In this document: one piece after another, positions 34,998 through 44,007 of the stretch
Layout of the letters: every line of letters begins with the position of its first letter
Numbering within the stretch: the stretch's first letter is position 1
From: HLUCCA09 sp039822045
GTDB lineage: Bacteria > Pseudomonadota > Alphaproteobacteria > Rhodobacterales > Rhodobacteraceae
Length of the DNA: 64,000 nucleotides
Assembly (NCBI GenBank): GCA_039822045.1
Contig: JBCBMY010000002.1
Location: forward strand, 186,001-250,000
Reading direction: 5' to 3'
Notes under the pieces: model-generated
What the model was told of the DNA's origin: nothing
Database searches by the model: none
The model's input: only the letters and a program-made list of their open reading frames with translations
Translations under genes and position numbers: made by a program

Positions 34998-35639
34998 CTA
35001 GAGCTCTTCGCCCTTGCGCAACAGATCCTGCAGGAGCTTGCGCTGACGGTCGCCGGTGTCGCCATGCAGGAAGGTCATCTCACCGCTCGAATAGGTGTCG
35101 CCGTAGCTCAGCGCGATGTTCACCGTTTGCCCGAGACCGGACAGGAACTGCGCACGGTTCAGAGCCGATAGCGGATGGATGAAGGCCGCCCAGAGCTGCC
35201 CGCGCGCGATGGCGTAGCGGGCATCCAGCGCGGTGTCGAAGTTGGCCTCGAGCACGCGGCGATACTCGCCCGCCGTCATCCCGTCGGTCGTTCGGATCGG
35301 GACCATCGCGCGCATGCGGTCGGCCGAGGGATCGGTCACGATCAGCACCGGCACGTCCTCGACCGCAAGCTGGATGATCGCGCCTCGCCGCAGCGCCTCG
35401 GGGTCGACCGCCTGGACAAGCGCCCAAAGCCGGTCGACCGACATGGCTGGCTCGGCGGCGTCGGCACGCGGCGCCTCATCGCCGGCGGGCGGCTCGATGG
35501 TCGCGGCAGGCGGCTCCGACGGGCCGGGGCTGAGCTGCTCCTGCGCCGAGACCGGTGCGATCGGAAGGGCGAGGGCCAGGGCAACGGTCAAGAACGGGCG
35601 CAAGGCACCGATTGCCGCGGCGGGGATGAAGGGTCGCAT
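34998..35639 (-). CDS. Exported YbjN/T3SS-chaperone-like protein
   Basis: 213 residues from ATG 35639 with GGAGAAG upstream. Signal peptide (about 1-32, ending PVSAQE), a Pro/Glu-rich linker, then a YbjN-like alpha-beta domain from about residue 63: VDRLWALVQAVDPEAL, VPVLIVTDPSADRMRAMVPI (short MRAMVPI), EYRRVLEANFDTALDARYAI and AAFIHPLSAL. In bacteria this fold (also used by type III chaperones) binds other proteins. Function unknown; convergent with the small helical-protein gene. Confidence 0.55.
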   Translation of the reverse strand: MRPFIPAAAIGALRPFLTVALALALPIAPVSAQEQLSPGPSEPPAATIEPPAGDEAPRADAAEPAMSVDRLWALVQAVDPEALRRGAIIQLAVEDVPVLIVTDPSADRMRAMVPIRTTDGMTAGEYRRVLEANFDTALDARYAIARGQLWAAFIHPLSALNRAQFLSGLGQTVNIALSYGDTYSSGEMTFLHGDTGDRQRKLLQDLLRKGEEL

Positions 35640-35729
35640 AGGCTTCTCCGAATTGTCGAACCAGCCTAGGCGCAGAACGTTGGCTGCACCACGCACCCTT
35701 GCGTGACCGGCGGTCGCATGGAGACCTGA

Positions 35730-36329
35730 ATGGACGCCCAAATCGACACTGCCCTCGACCGCGAAATCTCGTTCATCCTCGAAGCGGACCGCCTGAAGAG
35801 CGTCCTGCGCGCCAGCGTTCTGGCCGACAGATCGCGGCGCGAAAACAGTGGTGAGCACAGCTGGCATGTGGCGCTGGCGGCACTGGTGCTGTCGGAGCAT
35901 GCCCAGCCCGGGGTGTCGGTCGACCGAGCGATCCGCATGCTTTTGCTGCACGATCTGGTTGAGATCGATGCGGGCGACGCGCCGATTCATTCGACCTATG
36001 ACCACGCGGCGCAAGAGGCCAAGGAGCGGGCCGCCGCCGCGCGCATCTTCGGGTTCTTGCCCGAGGCACACCGGTCCGAGTTCCACGCGCTGTGGGAGGA
36101 GTTCGAGGACGGCACGAGCCCCGACGCCGCCTTTGCCCGCGCCGTCGACCGCGCGCTGCCGATGCTTCTGAACCTCGCCTCGGGCGGCGGCACGTGGGAC
36201 GATTACGATGTGACGCTCGCCCAGATCGACGACAAGATCGGCCCGCCTGTGGCCCGCGGCCTGCCCGGCCTTTGGCCGCGGCTGCGCGCCCGCGTGGCGC
36301 CCTGGTTTGTCGCCCGCGGCCGCGGCTGA
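35730..36329 (+). CDS. HD-domain phosphohydrolase (YfbR/HDDC2 type)
   Basis: 199 residues. Metal-binding HD set: ENSGEHSWHV (His43), LLLHDLVEIDAGD (His74-Asp75) and a later AVDRALPMLLN that supplies the last Asp. It matches the HDDC2/YfbR group of 5'-nucleotidases acting on dNMPs. Divergent from the YbjN-like gene. Confidence 0.85.
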   Translation: MDAQIDTALDREISFILEADRLKSVLRASVLADRSRRENSGEHSWHVALAALVLSEHAQPGVSVDRAIRMLLLHDLVEIDAGDAPIHSTYDHAAQEAKERAAAARIFGFLPEAHRSEFHALWEEFEDGTSPDAAFARAVDRALPMLLNLASGGGTWDDYDVTLAQIDDKIGPPVARGLPGLWPRLRARVAPWFVARGRG

Positions 36330-36476
36330 GGGCCTGCGTGCGCAATTGTCCGGTTGCGGGCCCGAGAGGGTCGGTCTAACCGCGACGCGCGCATGGCGGG
36401 CCCGGGCCCTGCCCCCGCGCAGCGATCATCCACGGGGCCCGACCCTCCGACAGTTGCGAAAAAAGGGACGAGACAG

Positions 36477-38684
36477 ATGGCAGACACCACGGCACCGGAC
36501 ATTGTGTATACCACGGTCGACGAAGCGCCGGAGCTGGCCAGCGCCTCTCTCTTGCCGATGATCAAGGCGTTTGCGGCGGCGGCGGGGGTGAGCGTCGACA
36601 CGCGCGACATCTCGCTTGCGGGGCGGATCCTGGCGGCCTTCCCCGATCACCTGTCCGACAGCCAGCGCCAGTCCGACGATTTGGCCTGGCTCGGCCAATG
36701 GGTTAAAACGCCCGAGGCGAACGTCATCAAGCTGCCGAACATTTCGGCTTCGGTGCCGCAGCTCGTGGCCGCGGTGAAGGAGCTGCAGGGCAAGGGCTTT
36801 GCGGTGCCGGACTACCCCGAGGCGCCGGCAAACGACGCCGAGAAGAAAATCCGCGCCAGCTATGACGCGATCAAGGGCTCGGCCGTGAACCCGGTCCTGC
36901 GCGAGGGCAATTCCGACCGGCGCGCCGCGGCGGCCGTCAAGAAGTTCGCTCAGGCGAACCCGCACCGCATGGGCGCCTGGTCGGCCGACAGCAAGACGCG
37001 CGTGGCCTCGATGCCCGGCAACGATTTCTTTGCCAACGAGGTGTCGACCAAGCTCGACGCGGCCGCGACCGTCCGGATCGAGCTGGAGGACGAGGCCGGC
37101 GCCATCACCGTTTTGAAAGACGGCATCTCCTATCCCGCCGGCACCGTGGTCGACGCCACCTTCATGTCGGCCAAGACGCTCGACGCGTTCCTGGCCCACG
37201 AGCTGGAGAAGACCAAGGAGGAAGGGATCCTGTGGTCGATCCACCTGAAGGCCACGATGATGAAGGTGTCGGACCCGATCATCTTTGGCCATGCGGTGAA
37301 AGCCTATCTCGCACCGGTGTTCGATCAGTTCGGCGAAGAGCTGGCCGACCTGGGCGTCAATCCGAACTCGGGGCTTGGGGACCTTCTGGCGCGCGTGGGC
37401 GACAACGAGGCGATCAGTTCGGCCATCGACGCGGCCATGGCGATGAACCCGCCGCTTTACATGGTGAATTCCGATCGCGGCATCACCAACCTGCACGTGC
37501 CGTCGGATGTGATCATCGACGCCTCGATGCCGGCCCTGATCCGCGCGGGCGGCAAGGGCTGGGGGCCGGATGGGTCCGAACAGGATTGCGTGTGCGTGAT
37601 CCCCGACAATTCCTATGCCGGCGTCTATGACGAGACGATCTCATACTTCAAAGAGACCGGGGCGCTCGACCCGGCCACCTCGGGCGCGGTGCAGAATATC
37701 GGTCTGATGGCGCAGAAGGCGCAGGAATACGGCTCGCACCCGACGACGTTCGAGATCCCGGTGAAGGGCATCGTGCGGATGGTCACCGATGCCGGCGTGA
37801 CGCTGCATGAACATCACGTGGAACCCGGCGATATCTGGCGCTCCTCGTCGGCCCGCAAGGCCCCGATCGAGGACTGGGTAAAGCTCGCCATCGACCGGCA
37901 GAAAGCCGAAGGGTGCCAGGCGATCTTCTGGCTCGATGCGCAGCGCGCGCACGATGCGGAGCTGATCGAATACGTCACGCCGATCCTGGAGGCCGCGGGC
38001 GTCGCCCACCTGTTCGACATCCTGCCGCCGCGCGAGGCGACGCGGGTGACGCTGGAGACGATCCGCAAGGGCGAGACGTCGATCGCGATCACCGGGAACG
38101 TGCTGCGGGACTACCTGACCGACCTCTTCCCGATCCTCGAACTCGGGACCTCGGCCAAGATGCTCTCGATCGTCAAGCTGATGCAGGGCGGCGGCCTCTT
38201 CGAGACGGGCGCTGGCGGCTCGGCCCCGAAGCACGTGCAGCAACTGCAGGAGGAAAACCATCTGCGGTGGGATTCGCTCGGCGAGTTCTGTGCGCTCGGC
38301 GAGAGCTTCAAGTTCCTCGGCCAGGTCAAAGGCAATGCCAAGGCGCGCGTGCTGGGCGAGGCGGTGGATGCGGCGACGCAAGGCATCCTCGACCACGACC
38401 GTTCGCCCGGCCGCAAGGTGGGCCAGCCCGACAACCGCGACAGCCATTACTGGTTTGCACGGTACTGGGCGGAGGCGCTGGCGGCGCAGACCGACAATGC
38501 CGAGCTGGCCGCCCACTTCTCGCCAATTGCCCAGGCGCTCGCCGAGAACGAGGAGAAGATCGTGGCTGAACTCGCCGCGGTCCGCGGTGGCCCGGCCGAC
38601 ACGGGCGGCTACTACCACCCTGGCAGCGGAGAGCTCGCCGGTGTGATGCGCCCCTCCACGACCCTCAACGCAATCTTCGGGTAA
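36477..38684 (+). CDS. icd: Isocitrate dehydrogenase, NADP-dependent, monomeric type
   Basis: 735 residues from ATG 36477; the monomeric (IDH-II) family is about 740. Visible blocks: IVYTTVDEAPELASASLLP at the start (short YTTVDEAPELA), KTPEANVIKLPNISAS, HPTTFEIPVKG, and DNRDSHYWFARYWAEALA. Substrate-binding Asn and the KTPEANVIKLPN motif are intact. Oxidises isocitrate to 2-oxoglutarate and NADPH. A second, dimeric-type enzyme is encoded 2.4 kb downstream. Confidence 0.95.
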   Translation: MADTTAPDIVYTTVDEAPELASASLLPMIKAFAAAAGVSVDTRDISLAGRILAAFPDHLSDSQRQSDDLAWLGQWVKTPEANVIKLPNISASVPQLVAAVKELQGKGFAVPDYPEAPANDAEKKIRASYDAIKGSAVNPVLREGNSDRRAAAAVKKFAQANPHRMGAWSADSKTRVASMPGNDFFANEVSTKLDAAATVRIELEDEAGAITVLKDGISYPAGTVVDATFMSAKTLDAFLAHELEKTKEEGILWSIHLKATMMKVSDPIIFGHAVKAYLAPVFDQFGEELADLGVNPNSGLGDLLARVGDNEAISSAIDAAMAMNPPLYMVNSDRGITNLHVPSDVIIDASMPALIRAGGKGWGPDGSEQDCVCVIPDNSYAGVYDETISYFKETGALDPATSGAVQNIGLMAQKAQEYGSHPTTFEIPVKGIVRMVTDAGVTLHEHHVEPGDIWRSSSARKAPIEDWVKLAIDRQKAEGCQAIFWLDAQRAHDAELIEYVTPILEAAGVAHLFDILPPREATRVTLETIRKGETSIAITGNVLRDYLTDLFPILELGTSAKMLSIVKLMQGGGLFETGAGGSAPKHVQQLQEENHLRWDSLGEFCALGESFKFLGQVKGNAKARVLGEAVDAATQGILDHDRSPGRKVGQPDNRDSHYWFARYWAEALAAQTDNAELAAHFSPIAQALAENEEKIVAELAAVRGGPADTGGYYHPGSGELAGVMRPSTTLNAIFG

Positions 38685-38694
38685 GCAACGCAAC

Positions 38695-38715
38695 GGCGGG
38701 CGCAGTGCGCCCGCC
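38695..38715. terminator. Stem-loop after monomeric isocitrate dehydrogenase
   Basis: GGCGGGCGC (38695-38703), loop AGT, GCGCCCGCC (38707-38715): nine perfect pairs closing a three-base loop, 10 bp after the stop. No T tract, so a hairpin-type transcript end. Confidence 0.5.
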
Positions 38716-38959
38716 CCTCGCGTAGAAACTTCGTAGTATGACGTCGCCGTCGCGCCGGCTTCCCGTCCCGTGAAGGCGTCGACGGGAAGCTGTTACTGGC
38801 CCAATGCTGGTGTGAACCGCTGCGGAGGGACCTGCATCTCTTCTTGCCCATGCGGACGCGAGATCGTCGAAGGGCGCGATTGGCGGTGGTGCAGTGTGCT
38901 GTGCCGCTCGCGACCTGGGAGGTCTTGCCGGCTGTGGCCGACAAGACCGACAGTTCGTC

Positions 38960-40231
38960 TTACCGCCAGCGGTTGGTGACCTCTACGATCTGGCGGCCCA
39001 GCATGAGCACCGCCTTTTTGCGGCCGCTGTTGGGCTTGAGCTTCTGGTGCTCGACCAGCAGCCGCATCATCTCGACCATCAGCTGATAGCGGTAGAGCGA
39101 GCCGGTGTTGGTCGCAGCGCGGTGGTACTTCGCCAGGCGCTCGTCGATCTTCTTGATGTGGTTGGAGCGGATCTTGTAGTCCATCGAGCTGGCTTGCTTC
39201 CACTGGTCGACGGTCCAGAGCTGCCGGTGAAGGGTGCGCGGCGCACTGGCGTCGGACCTTTGAGACTGGATCGCCCGGTCGTAGAAGGCCACGGCCTCTC
39301 TGTTGAACTTGAGGATCTCCCGCTGAAGGGTCCGCGCCCAGTCTTCGACATTGGACGGCGACGCATAGAGGCCAAGATACGGGGTTTTGGCAAACAGCTC
39401 GCCCCCGCCGGCCTTCAGCGACTCGATGGACACGCCCGCGCAGCTCATCGTCTTACTGGCCAGCTTGTACTTTCCGCCATTGTTTTTGAAGCTGCGCCAG
39501 TAGTTGGCCATCGACGCGAGCGACAGGCCGAAGGGCTGACGGGCCGCAGCTTCGGCGGGGCCGGGCAAACCGAACGGAGACCGGATGCCGCAAATTCCCG
39601 GGATGCTCACCTGGGCATTGGAGGAGTTGCCCCAGCCGTACCGCGTCTCGAACTGGCCGGCTCGGGGAGACATTGTGCCCGCGGCAAGACCCCGCTGCGC
39701 ACGCTCAGCGATTTCGTCCTTCATATCGTCGGCATAGTCGTCGCCGTGCCAACCAGCCTGCTTCTTAAGCGCATCCCAAATGGAGGCCCCGTCCGCGGGC
39801 CACCAGCTGACATATTCCGGCGTTGCAAACATCGATCCCCGCAGCAGGACGGCCGCGTGGCCAAAGTGCGAGGTGGGAAACGGTCCGACCTTCTTGTCCC
39901 GCCAGATCACCGCCGTGGCCTCGTTGGGGAAGAGCTGGTTGACCGACACATCAATTGTGTTGTCGACCGAAGAGACCGTCGACGCGATTGTGGGGTCTCT
40001 CGAAAGGGATGGGGCCGTTGAGAGCGACATGCGCGTTCCGGTAGAGCCTGCTGAGGCGTTGGAGCTTGTTGAGGCGTTCGATGCCATACTGTCGCTGCGG
40101 CCAAAGTTGAGAGGCTCGTTCATCAGGCCGTTCAGGAACCCCATGTCCATGCTGACGCCCGAATTGCGGCGATGGTGGATGCGTGCGCCATGGTTGACGG
40201 GGTCGTTGATGACTACACTGTCTTCGGGCAT
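38960..40231 (-). CDS. Unrecognised 423-aa protein with papain-like His and Cys motifs
   Basis: ATG 40231 follows AAAGGA. Residues 1-95 are polar, Ser/Asn/Thr-rich and probably disordered, with no signal peptide. A globular part follows. HFGHAAVLL (His122/125) then EYVSWWP (140-145), and SCAGVSIESLKAGGG (Cys264) resemble the paired motifs 'GHA..h.....Y.S.WP' and 'NCa..v...L.aGG' of circularly permuted NlpC/P60/LRAT-like papain-fold proteins, some of which are secreted effectors or amidases. The C-terminal 130 residues are basic and helical (RSNHIKKIDERLAKYH). It stands alone between two isocitrate dehydrogenase genes with 275 and 875 bp non-coding flanks. The match is by eye only; function unproven. 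Confidence 0.7.
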   Translation of the reverse strand: MPEDSVVINDPVNHGARIHHRRNSGVSMDMGFLNGLMNEPLNFGRSDSMASNASTSSNASAGSTGTRMSLSTAPSLSRDPTIASTVSSVDNTIDVSVNQLFPNEATAVIWRDKKVGPFPTSHFGHAAVLLRGSMFATPEYVSWWPADGASIWDALKKQAGWHGDDYADDMKDEIAERAQRGLAAGTMSPRAGQFETRYGWGNSSNAQVSIPGICGIRSPFGLPGPAEAAARQPFGLSLASMANYWRSFKNNGGKYKLASKTMSCAGVSIESLKAGGGELFAKTPYLGLYASPSNVEDWARTLQREILKFNREAVAFYDRAIQSQRSDASAPRTLHRQLWTVDQWKQASSMDYKIRSNHIKKIDERLAKYHRAATNTGSLYRYQLMVEMMRLLVEHQKLKPNSGRKKAVLMLGRQIVEVTNRWR

Positions 40232-41106
40232 TGGATGTGTCCTTTCGCGCGTGAGCGTTGGGCCGTGAGCTGGTTCGGGTGGAGTGGTGGCGACTTTGCC
40301 TGGGGATTAAGATCGTCGTTCGATGTGTGAGAGGTCGCGAGACTTGGTGCTGGACGTCTCAGCCCGTCCTTCGATCCGTATCGGCGAGGCACGAAGACCG
40401 TACACCATATCAAGACTGCCGGGAGATGGGCGCCAGAGCGCCGTTGATCGGGGTAAGGTGCAAGCCCGGCATCTCTGTCTCCCACGTGCTGCCCGAAGGG
40501 TCGGGCGGTTCCAGCGCCGATTTCCGAGGGCGCTCCAATTGCCAGTTCCGTGGCCCTTTGCCCCGGCTGGGGCCTGGCGAGAACCACACTCTCGCCACAT
40601 TCAGACGTGGGTCGACGTCTGTGGCGCGGCGGTTCAATCAAATCTCTTCTTTTTTTCGTGCCCATGCCCCTCACGGTCTGGCCTGTTCCAGCACCATGCG
40701 GTTCTGGCGCGTTCGATGACCCGTGGCCCCCCGGTCACGGATCCGCGAGGCGTGGCCAACTATGGGGCAAGCGCGATCGAATTTCCATCGCGGTGTCGGC
40801 CGTCGACCATCCGCGGCCAATGGGGAACATCGCGGGTCGGAACGCGACTCTTCGCAAGGTCCCCAAGACCGGAATTCTGTCCGACCACGAACGGCGCGGA
40901 CCCCTTACGACCCCTTCATGGACTGGCAAGGCGCCATCGCTGGATTGCCCCAAGCAGCAGTCCGTCTCATCGGCGGGAGCCATTGCGCCGGATACTGGAC
41001 CACAGCGCCGCGACACCTCACCACTTCCGTATACCATGGCATACACTTTCTGCGCCGCGGCGTGGCTGCTATAGGCGGGGCAATGCAGCGCAAGGGAGCC
41101 AGCGCC
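40232..41106. other. 875-bp intergenic region
   Basis: Long gap between the His/Cys protein gene and the dimeric isocitrate dehydrogenase. Frames here are fragmentary, with no domain, RBS-start pair or transposase trace that I can support. One T-rich stretch (about 40642-40656) and a near-palindrome at 41029-41044 stand out. Possibly degenerate remains of a former gene. Confidence 0.5.
41029..41044. promoter_or_regulatory. Near-palindrome upstream of dimeric isocitrate dehydrogenase
   Basis: GTATACCATGGCATAC is symmetric but for one mismatched pair. It lies 62 bp before ATG 41107, just before a possible -10 (TATAGG, 41070-41075). An operator is conceivable; no regulator is adjacent. Confidence 0.25.
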
Positions 41107-42321
41107 ATGTCGAAGATCAAGGTCGAGAACCCCGTCGTCGAACTCGATGGGGACGAGATGACCCGCATCATGTGGGACTTCATCAAGAAGAAGCTGATTG
41201 AGCCCTATCTCGACATCGACCTGCTCTACTACGATCTGGGGATTGAGGAACGCGACCGGACCGACGACCAGATCACCATCGATGCGGCGGAGAAGATCAA
41301 GGAGATCGGCGTTGGCGTGAAATGCGCGACGATCACGCCGGATGAGGCCCGGGTGGAGGAGTTCGGCCTCAAGCAGATGTGGCGCAGTCCGAACGGCACA
41401 ATCCGCAACATCCTGGGCGGCGTGGTGTTCCGCGCGCCGATCATCTGCCGCAACGTGCCGCGCCTTGTGCCGGGGTGGACGAAGCCCATCGTCATCGGCC
41501 GGCACGCCTTTGGCGACCAGTACCGCGCGACCGATTTCCATTTTCCGGGCGCCGGCAAGCTGACGCTGACGTTCGAAGGCGCCGACGGCACGGTGATCGA
41601 GCGCGAGGTGTTTCAGTCGCCCTCGGCCGGGGTGGCGCAGGCGATGTACAATCTCGACGAGTCGATTGCCGACTTTGCCCGCGCCTCGTTCAACTATGGC
41701 CTGAACCTTGGCTGGCCGGTGTACCTTTCGACCAAGAACACGATCCTCAAAGCCTATGACGGGCGGTTCAAGGACCTGTTTCAGGAAGTGTTCGATGCCG
41801 AATTCCGCGACCGGTTCGAGGCCAAGGGGCTCTGGTATGAGCACCGGCTGATCGACGACATGGTCGCGAGTGCTCTGAAATGGTCGGGTGGCTATGTCTG
41901 GGCCTGCAAGAACTATGACGGCGACGTACAGTCCGACACGGTGGCGCAGGGGTTCGGGTCGCTCGGCCTCATGACGTCGATCCTGATGACGCCGGACGGG
42001 AAGGTGGTGGAGAGCGAGGCCGCCCACGGCACCGTCACCCGCCATTACCGGCAGCACCAGGAGGGGAAGGCCACGTCGACCAACTCCATCGCGTCGATCT
42101 TTGCCTGGACGGGCGCGCTGAAGCACCGGGCCAAGCTCGACGACAACGCGGCGTTGGCGACCTTTGCCGAGACCCTCGAGAAGACAGTCGTCAGCACCGT
42201 GGAGAGCGGGTTCATGACGAAGGATCTCGCCCTGCTCGTGGGCCCCAATCAGAAGTGGCTGACCACAATGGGGTTCCTCGAGAAGATCGACGAAAACCTC
42301 AATGCGGCTTTGCCGGGCTGA
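41107..42321 (+). CDS. icd: Isocitrate dehydrogenase, NADP-dependent, dimeric (eukaryote-like) type
   Basis: 404 residues from ATG 41107 (MSKIKVENPVVELDGDEMTR, the standard family start). Substrate and metal motifs: KQMWRSPNGTIRNILGG with the substrate Ser, GWTKPIVIGRHAFGDQY, DDMVASALKW and YDGDVQSDTVAQGFGSLG with the metal Asp residues; NADP region HGTVTRHYRQHQ. This is the subfamily II homodimer common to alphaproteobacteria and mitochondria. Main TCA enzyme in most relatives. Confidence 0.97.
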   Translation: MSKIKVENPVVELDGDEMTRIMWDFIKKKLIEPYLDIDLLYYDLGIEERDRTDDQITIDAAEKIKEIGVGVKCATITPDEARVEEFGLKQMWRSPNGTIRNILGGVVFRAPIICRNVPRLVPGWTKPIVIGRHAFGDQYRATDFHFPGAGKLTLTFEGADGTVIEREVFQSPSAGVAQAMYNLDESIADFARASFNYGLNLGWPVYLSTKNTILKAYDGRFKDLFQEVFDAEFRDRFEAKGLWYEHRLIDDMVASALKWSGGYVWACKNYDGDVQSDTVAQGFGSLGLMTSILMTPDGKVVESEAAHGTVTRHYRQHQEGKATSTNSIASIFAWTGALKHRAKLDDNAALATFAETLEKTVVSTVESGFMTKDLALLVGPNQKWLTTMGFLEKIDENLNAALPG

Positions 42322-42387
42322 TCAGCGGCCGAGGGGGCGGCCCCGGTGTGGGCGTCCGGCCAGGCAGACGATCGGCAGGTGTTCGGA

Positions 42388-42627
42388 TCAGGCGGGGCGC
42401 CGCTCGGCCCCGTCCGACGCCGGCTGAGCGCCCCGGTTGTGGGTCTGATGGTAGAGCTCGGCCGTAATCCGGCTTGCCGTCTTCTCAAACAGGAACGGGA
42501 GCACGGCATGGACCGCGGCGGCACCGGCCGCAACGAACAGTTTGGCCGAAAAGCGGGCCGCAAAGGCGGCATGTTCGGCATAGGTTTCATCGACGCTGCC
42601 GGGGTGCTGGGTGAAGAGACGGAGCAT
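42388..42627 (-). CDS. DUF6356 small protein
   Basis: 79 residues with AAGGAGGG upstream. HPGSVDETYAEHAAFAARFSAKL followed by one hydrophobic helix (LFVAAGAAAVHAVLPFLF) and KTAS is the DUF6356 pattern (small alphaproteobacterial membrane protein, function unknown). Divergent from the Lrp-type regulator with a palindrome near that gene. Confidence 0.75.
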   Translation of the reverse strand: MLRLFTQHPGSVDETYAEHAAFAARFSAKLFVAAGAAAVHAVLPFLFEKTASRITAELYHQTHNRGAQPASDGAERRPA

Positions 42628-42713
42628 ATTGGCCCTCCTTGATGTCGGTTTCCCAGATTATCGGCCGGCTGTGCGAAAAAGCCGTCCCAATCTCCGCAGA
42701 CTGGAGGTATGTT

Positions 42714-42730
42714 TTGGGAGAACCTCCCAA
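42714..42730. promoter_or_regulatory. Palindrome just upstream of the Lrp-type regulator
   Basis: TTGGGAGAACCTCCCAA: seven perfect pairs around AAC, ending 14 bp before ATG 42745. Lrp/AsnC regulators commonly bind their own promoter; the site supports the start at 42745, since an earlier ATG (42709) would place it inside the gene. Confidence 0.5.
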
Positions 42731-42744
42731 TAGAGTCTCACCTC

Positions 42745-43194
42745 ATGGACGATACAGACCGCCGAATCTTGCGGGCCCTGCAGCAGGATTGCGGCCGCTC
42801 GCTCGATGCGCTGGCAGATGCTGTCGGCATGTCGCGCAACGCCGTGTGGCGCCGCGTGCGCATTCTGGAAGAGCGCGGAGTGTTGCGCGGGCGGGTTGCG
42901 CTGGTCGACGGCGACAAGGTGGGCCTTGCGTTGCGCGTGTTCATCCAGGTGCGCACCGACAGACACGCGCGCGACTGGTCGACCGGCTTTGCCCGCGCAG
43001 CGCGTGCCATCCCCGAGATCCTCGGCGTCTACCGGATGACGGGCGATCTGGATTACCTGATCGAGGCGCGGGTGGCCGACATGGCCGACTATGACCGTCT
43101 GTACCAGAAGCTGACCGAGGCGGTGGAGCTCCGCGACGTTTCGGCCAGCTTTGTGATGGAGGTCATCAAAGAGACGACCGCCCTGCCCGTCTAG
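42745..43194 (+). CDS. Lrp/AsnC-family transcriptional regulator
   Basis: 149 residues. MDDTDRRILRALQQDCGRSL opens the Lrp helix-turn-helix (MSRNAVWRRVRILEERGVL), followed by a RAM ligand domain (LALRVFIQVRT; EILGVYRMTGDLDYLIEARV, short form MTGDLDYLI). Senses amino acids in most relatives. Divergent from the DUF6356 gene. Confidence 0.92.
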   Translation: MDDTDRRILRALQQDCGRSLDALADAVGMSRNAVWRRVRILEERGVLRGRVALVDGDKVGLALRVFIQVRTDRHARDWSTGFARAARAIPEILGVYRMTGDLDYLIEARVADMADYDRLYQKLTEAVELRDVSASFVMEVIKETTALPV

Positions 43195-43359
43195 GCGCTC
43201 TTTGTGTCTGGCCGGGGTGGCCCGCGGCGTGCGGCGCGGAGGCCTGGTGCGCTGACGCCGCAGGCGTTGCGCTTCGTCTTTGCCTGTCCATTGCGCAGGG
43301 GCGGGCCGCGGGCCTGGACGTCCCTTCCGTGCGCCGCGTCAGCAGGCTAGGAGCGGGCC

Positions 43360-43992
43360 ATGCCCTCACCGCTCCAGACAATCGAGATCGACCCCGACGC
43401 CGTTCGCCATACACCCCTTGAAGACGCGCAGGGGCTGGCGGCGGGGCTCGTTCTGTGCGGCCTCGGCGTCGCGCTCCTGGCGCATCTGGGGTTCATCACC
43501 GGGCAGACGGCGGGCCTGGCCCTCATCATCACGCTGACGACGGGCTGGCCGTTCGGATGGGTGTTCTTTGTGGTGAACCTGCCCTTCTATGCCTTTGCCT
43601 GGCGCCGGCTCGGGCCCGAATTCACGATCAAGTCGATCGGCTGCGTCGCGGCCCTGTCGGTTCTGGTGGAGCTGATCCCGGGTTGGATGCCGCTTGGCGC
43701 AGTCGACCCAATCTGGGGTGTCGTCGCGTTCGGCTGCACAACGGGGATCGGTCTGTTGGCCGTCTTCCGCCACAAGGGCAGCCTCGGCGGGCTTGGCGTG
43801 GTCGCGCTCCTGGCCCAGGACGCCACCGGCGTGCGCGCGGGTTACGTCCAACTGGCCGTAGATGCGGTGCTCTTCACCGTCGCACTGGCCCTTCTCCCGC
43901 TCTCGGTTGTGGTCTATTCGCTGGCAGGTGCGGTGATCCTGAACGGCCTCATCGCGTTCAACCATCGGCGTGACCGCTACGTTGCGCCATGA
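43360..43992 (+). CDS. YitT-family membrane protein
   Basis: 210 residues with five or six helices. YitT marks: GFITGQTAGLALIITLTTGWPFG, shortened GFITGQTAGLAL, VNLPFYAFAWRRLGPEFTIKS, and GIGLLAVFRHKGSLGGLGVVA with its Gly-rich loop. Proposed organic-acid or cation permease family, function unproven. The SMR pump gene follows 15 bp later. Confidence 0.8.
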   Translation: MPSPLQTIEIDPDAVRHTPLEDAQGLAAGLVLCGLGVALLAHLGFITGQTAGLALIITLTTGWPFGWVFFVVNLPFYAFAWRRLGPEFTIKSIGCVAALSVLVELIPGWMPLGAVDPIWGVVAFGCTTGIGLLAVFRHKGSLGGLGVVALLAQDATGVRAGYVQLAVDAVLFTVALALLPLSVVVYSLAGAVILNGLIAFNHRRDRYVAP

Positions 43993-44007
43993 GCGGGGAG
44001 CACGACG

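Noticed and set aside
40323..41201. Rightward frames in the 875-bp gap before icd
   Set aside because: Low-complexity, no ribosome binding site, no recognisable family; treated as non-coding.
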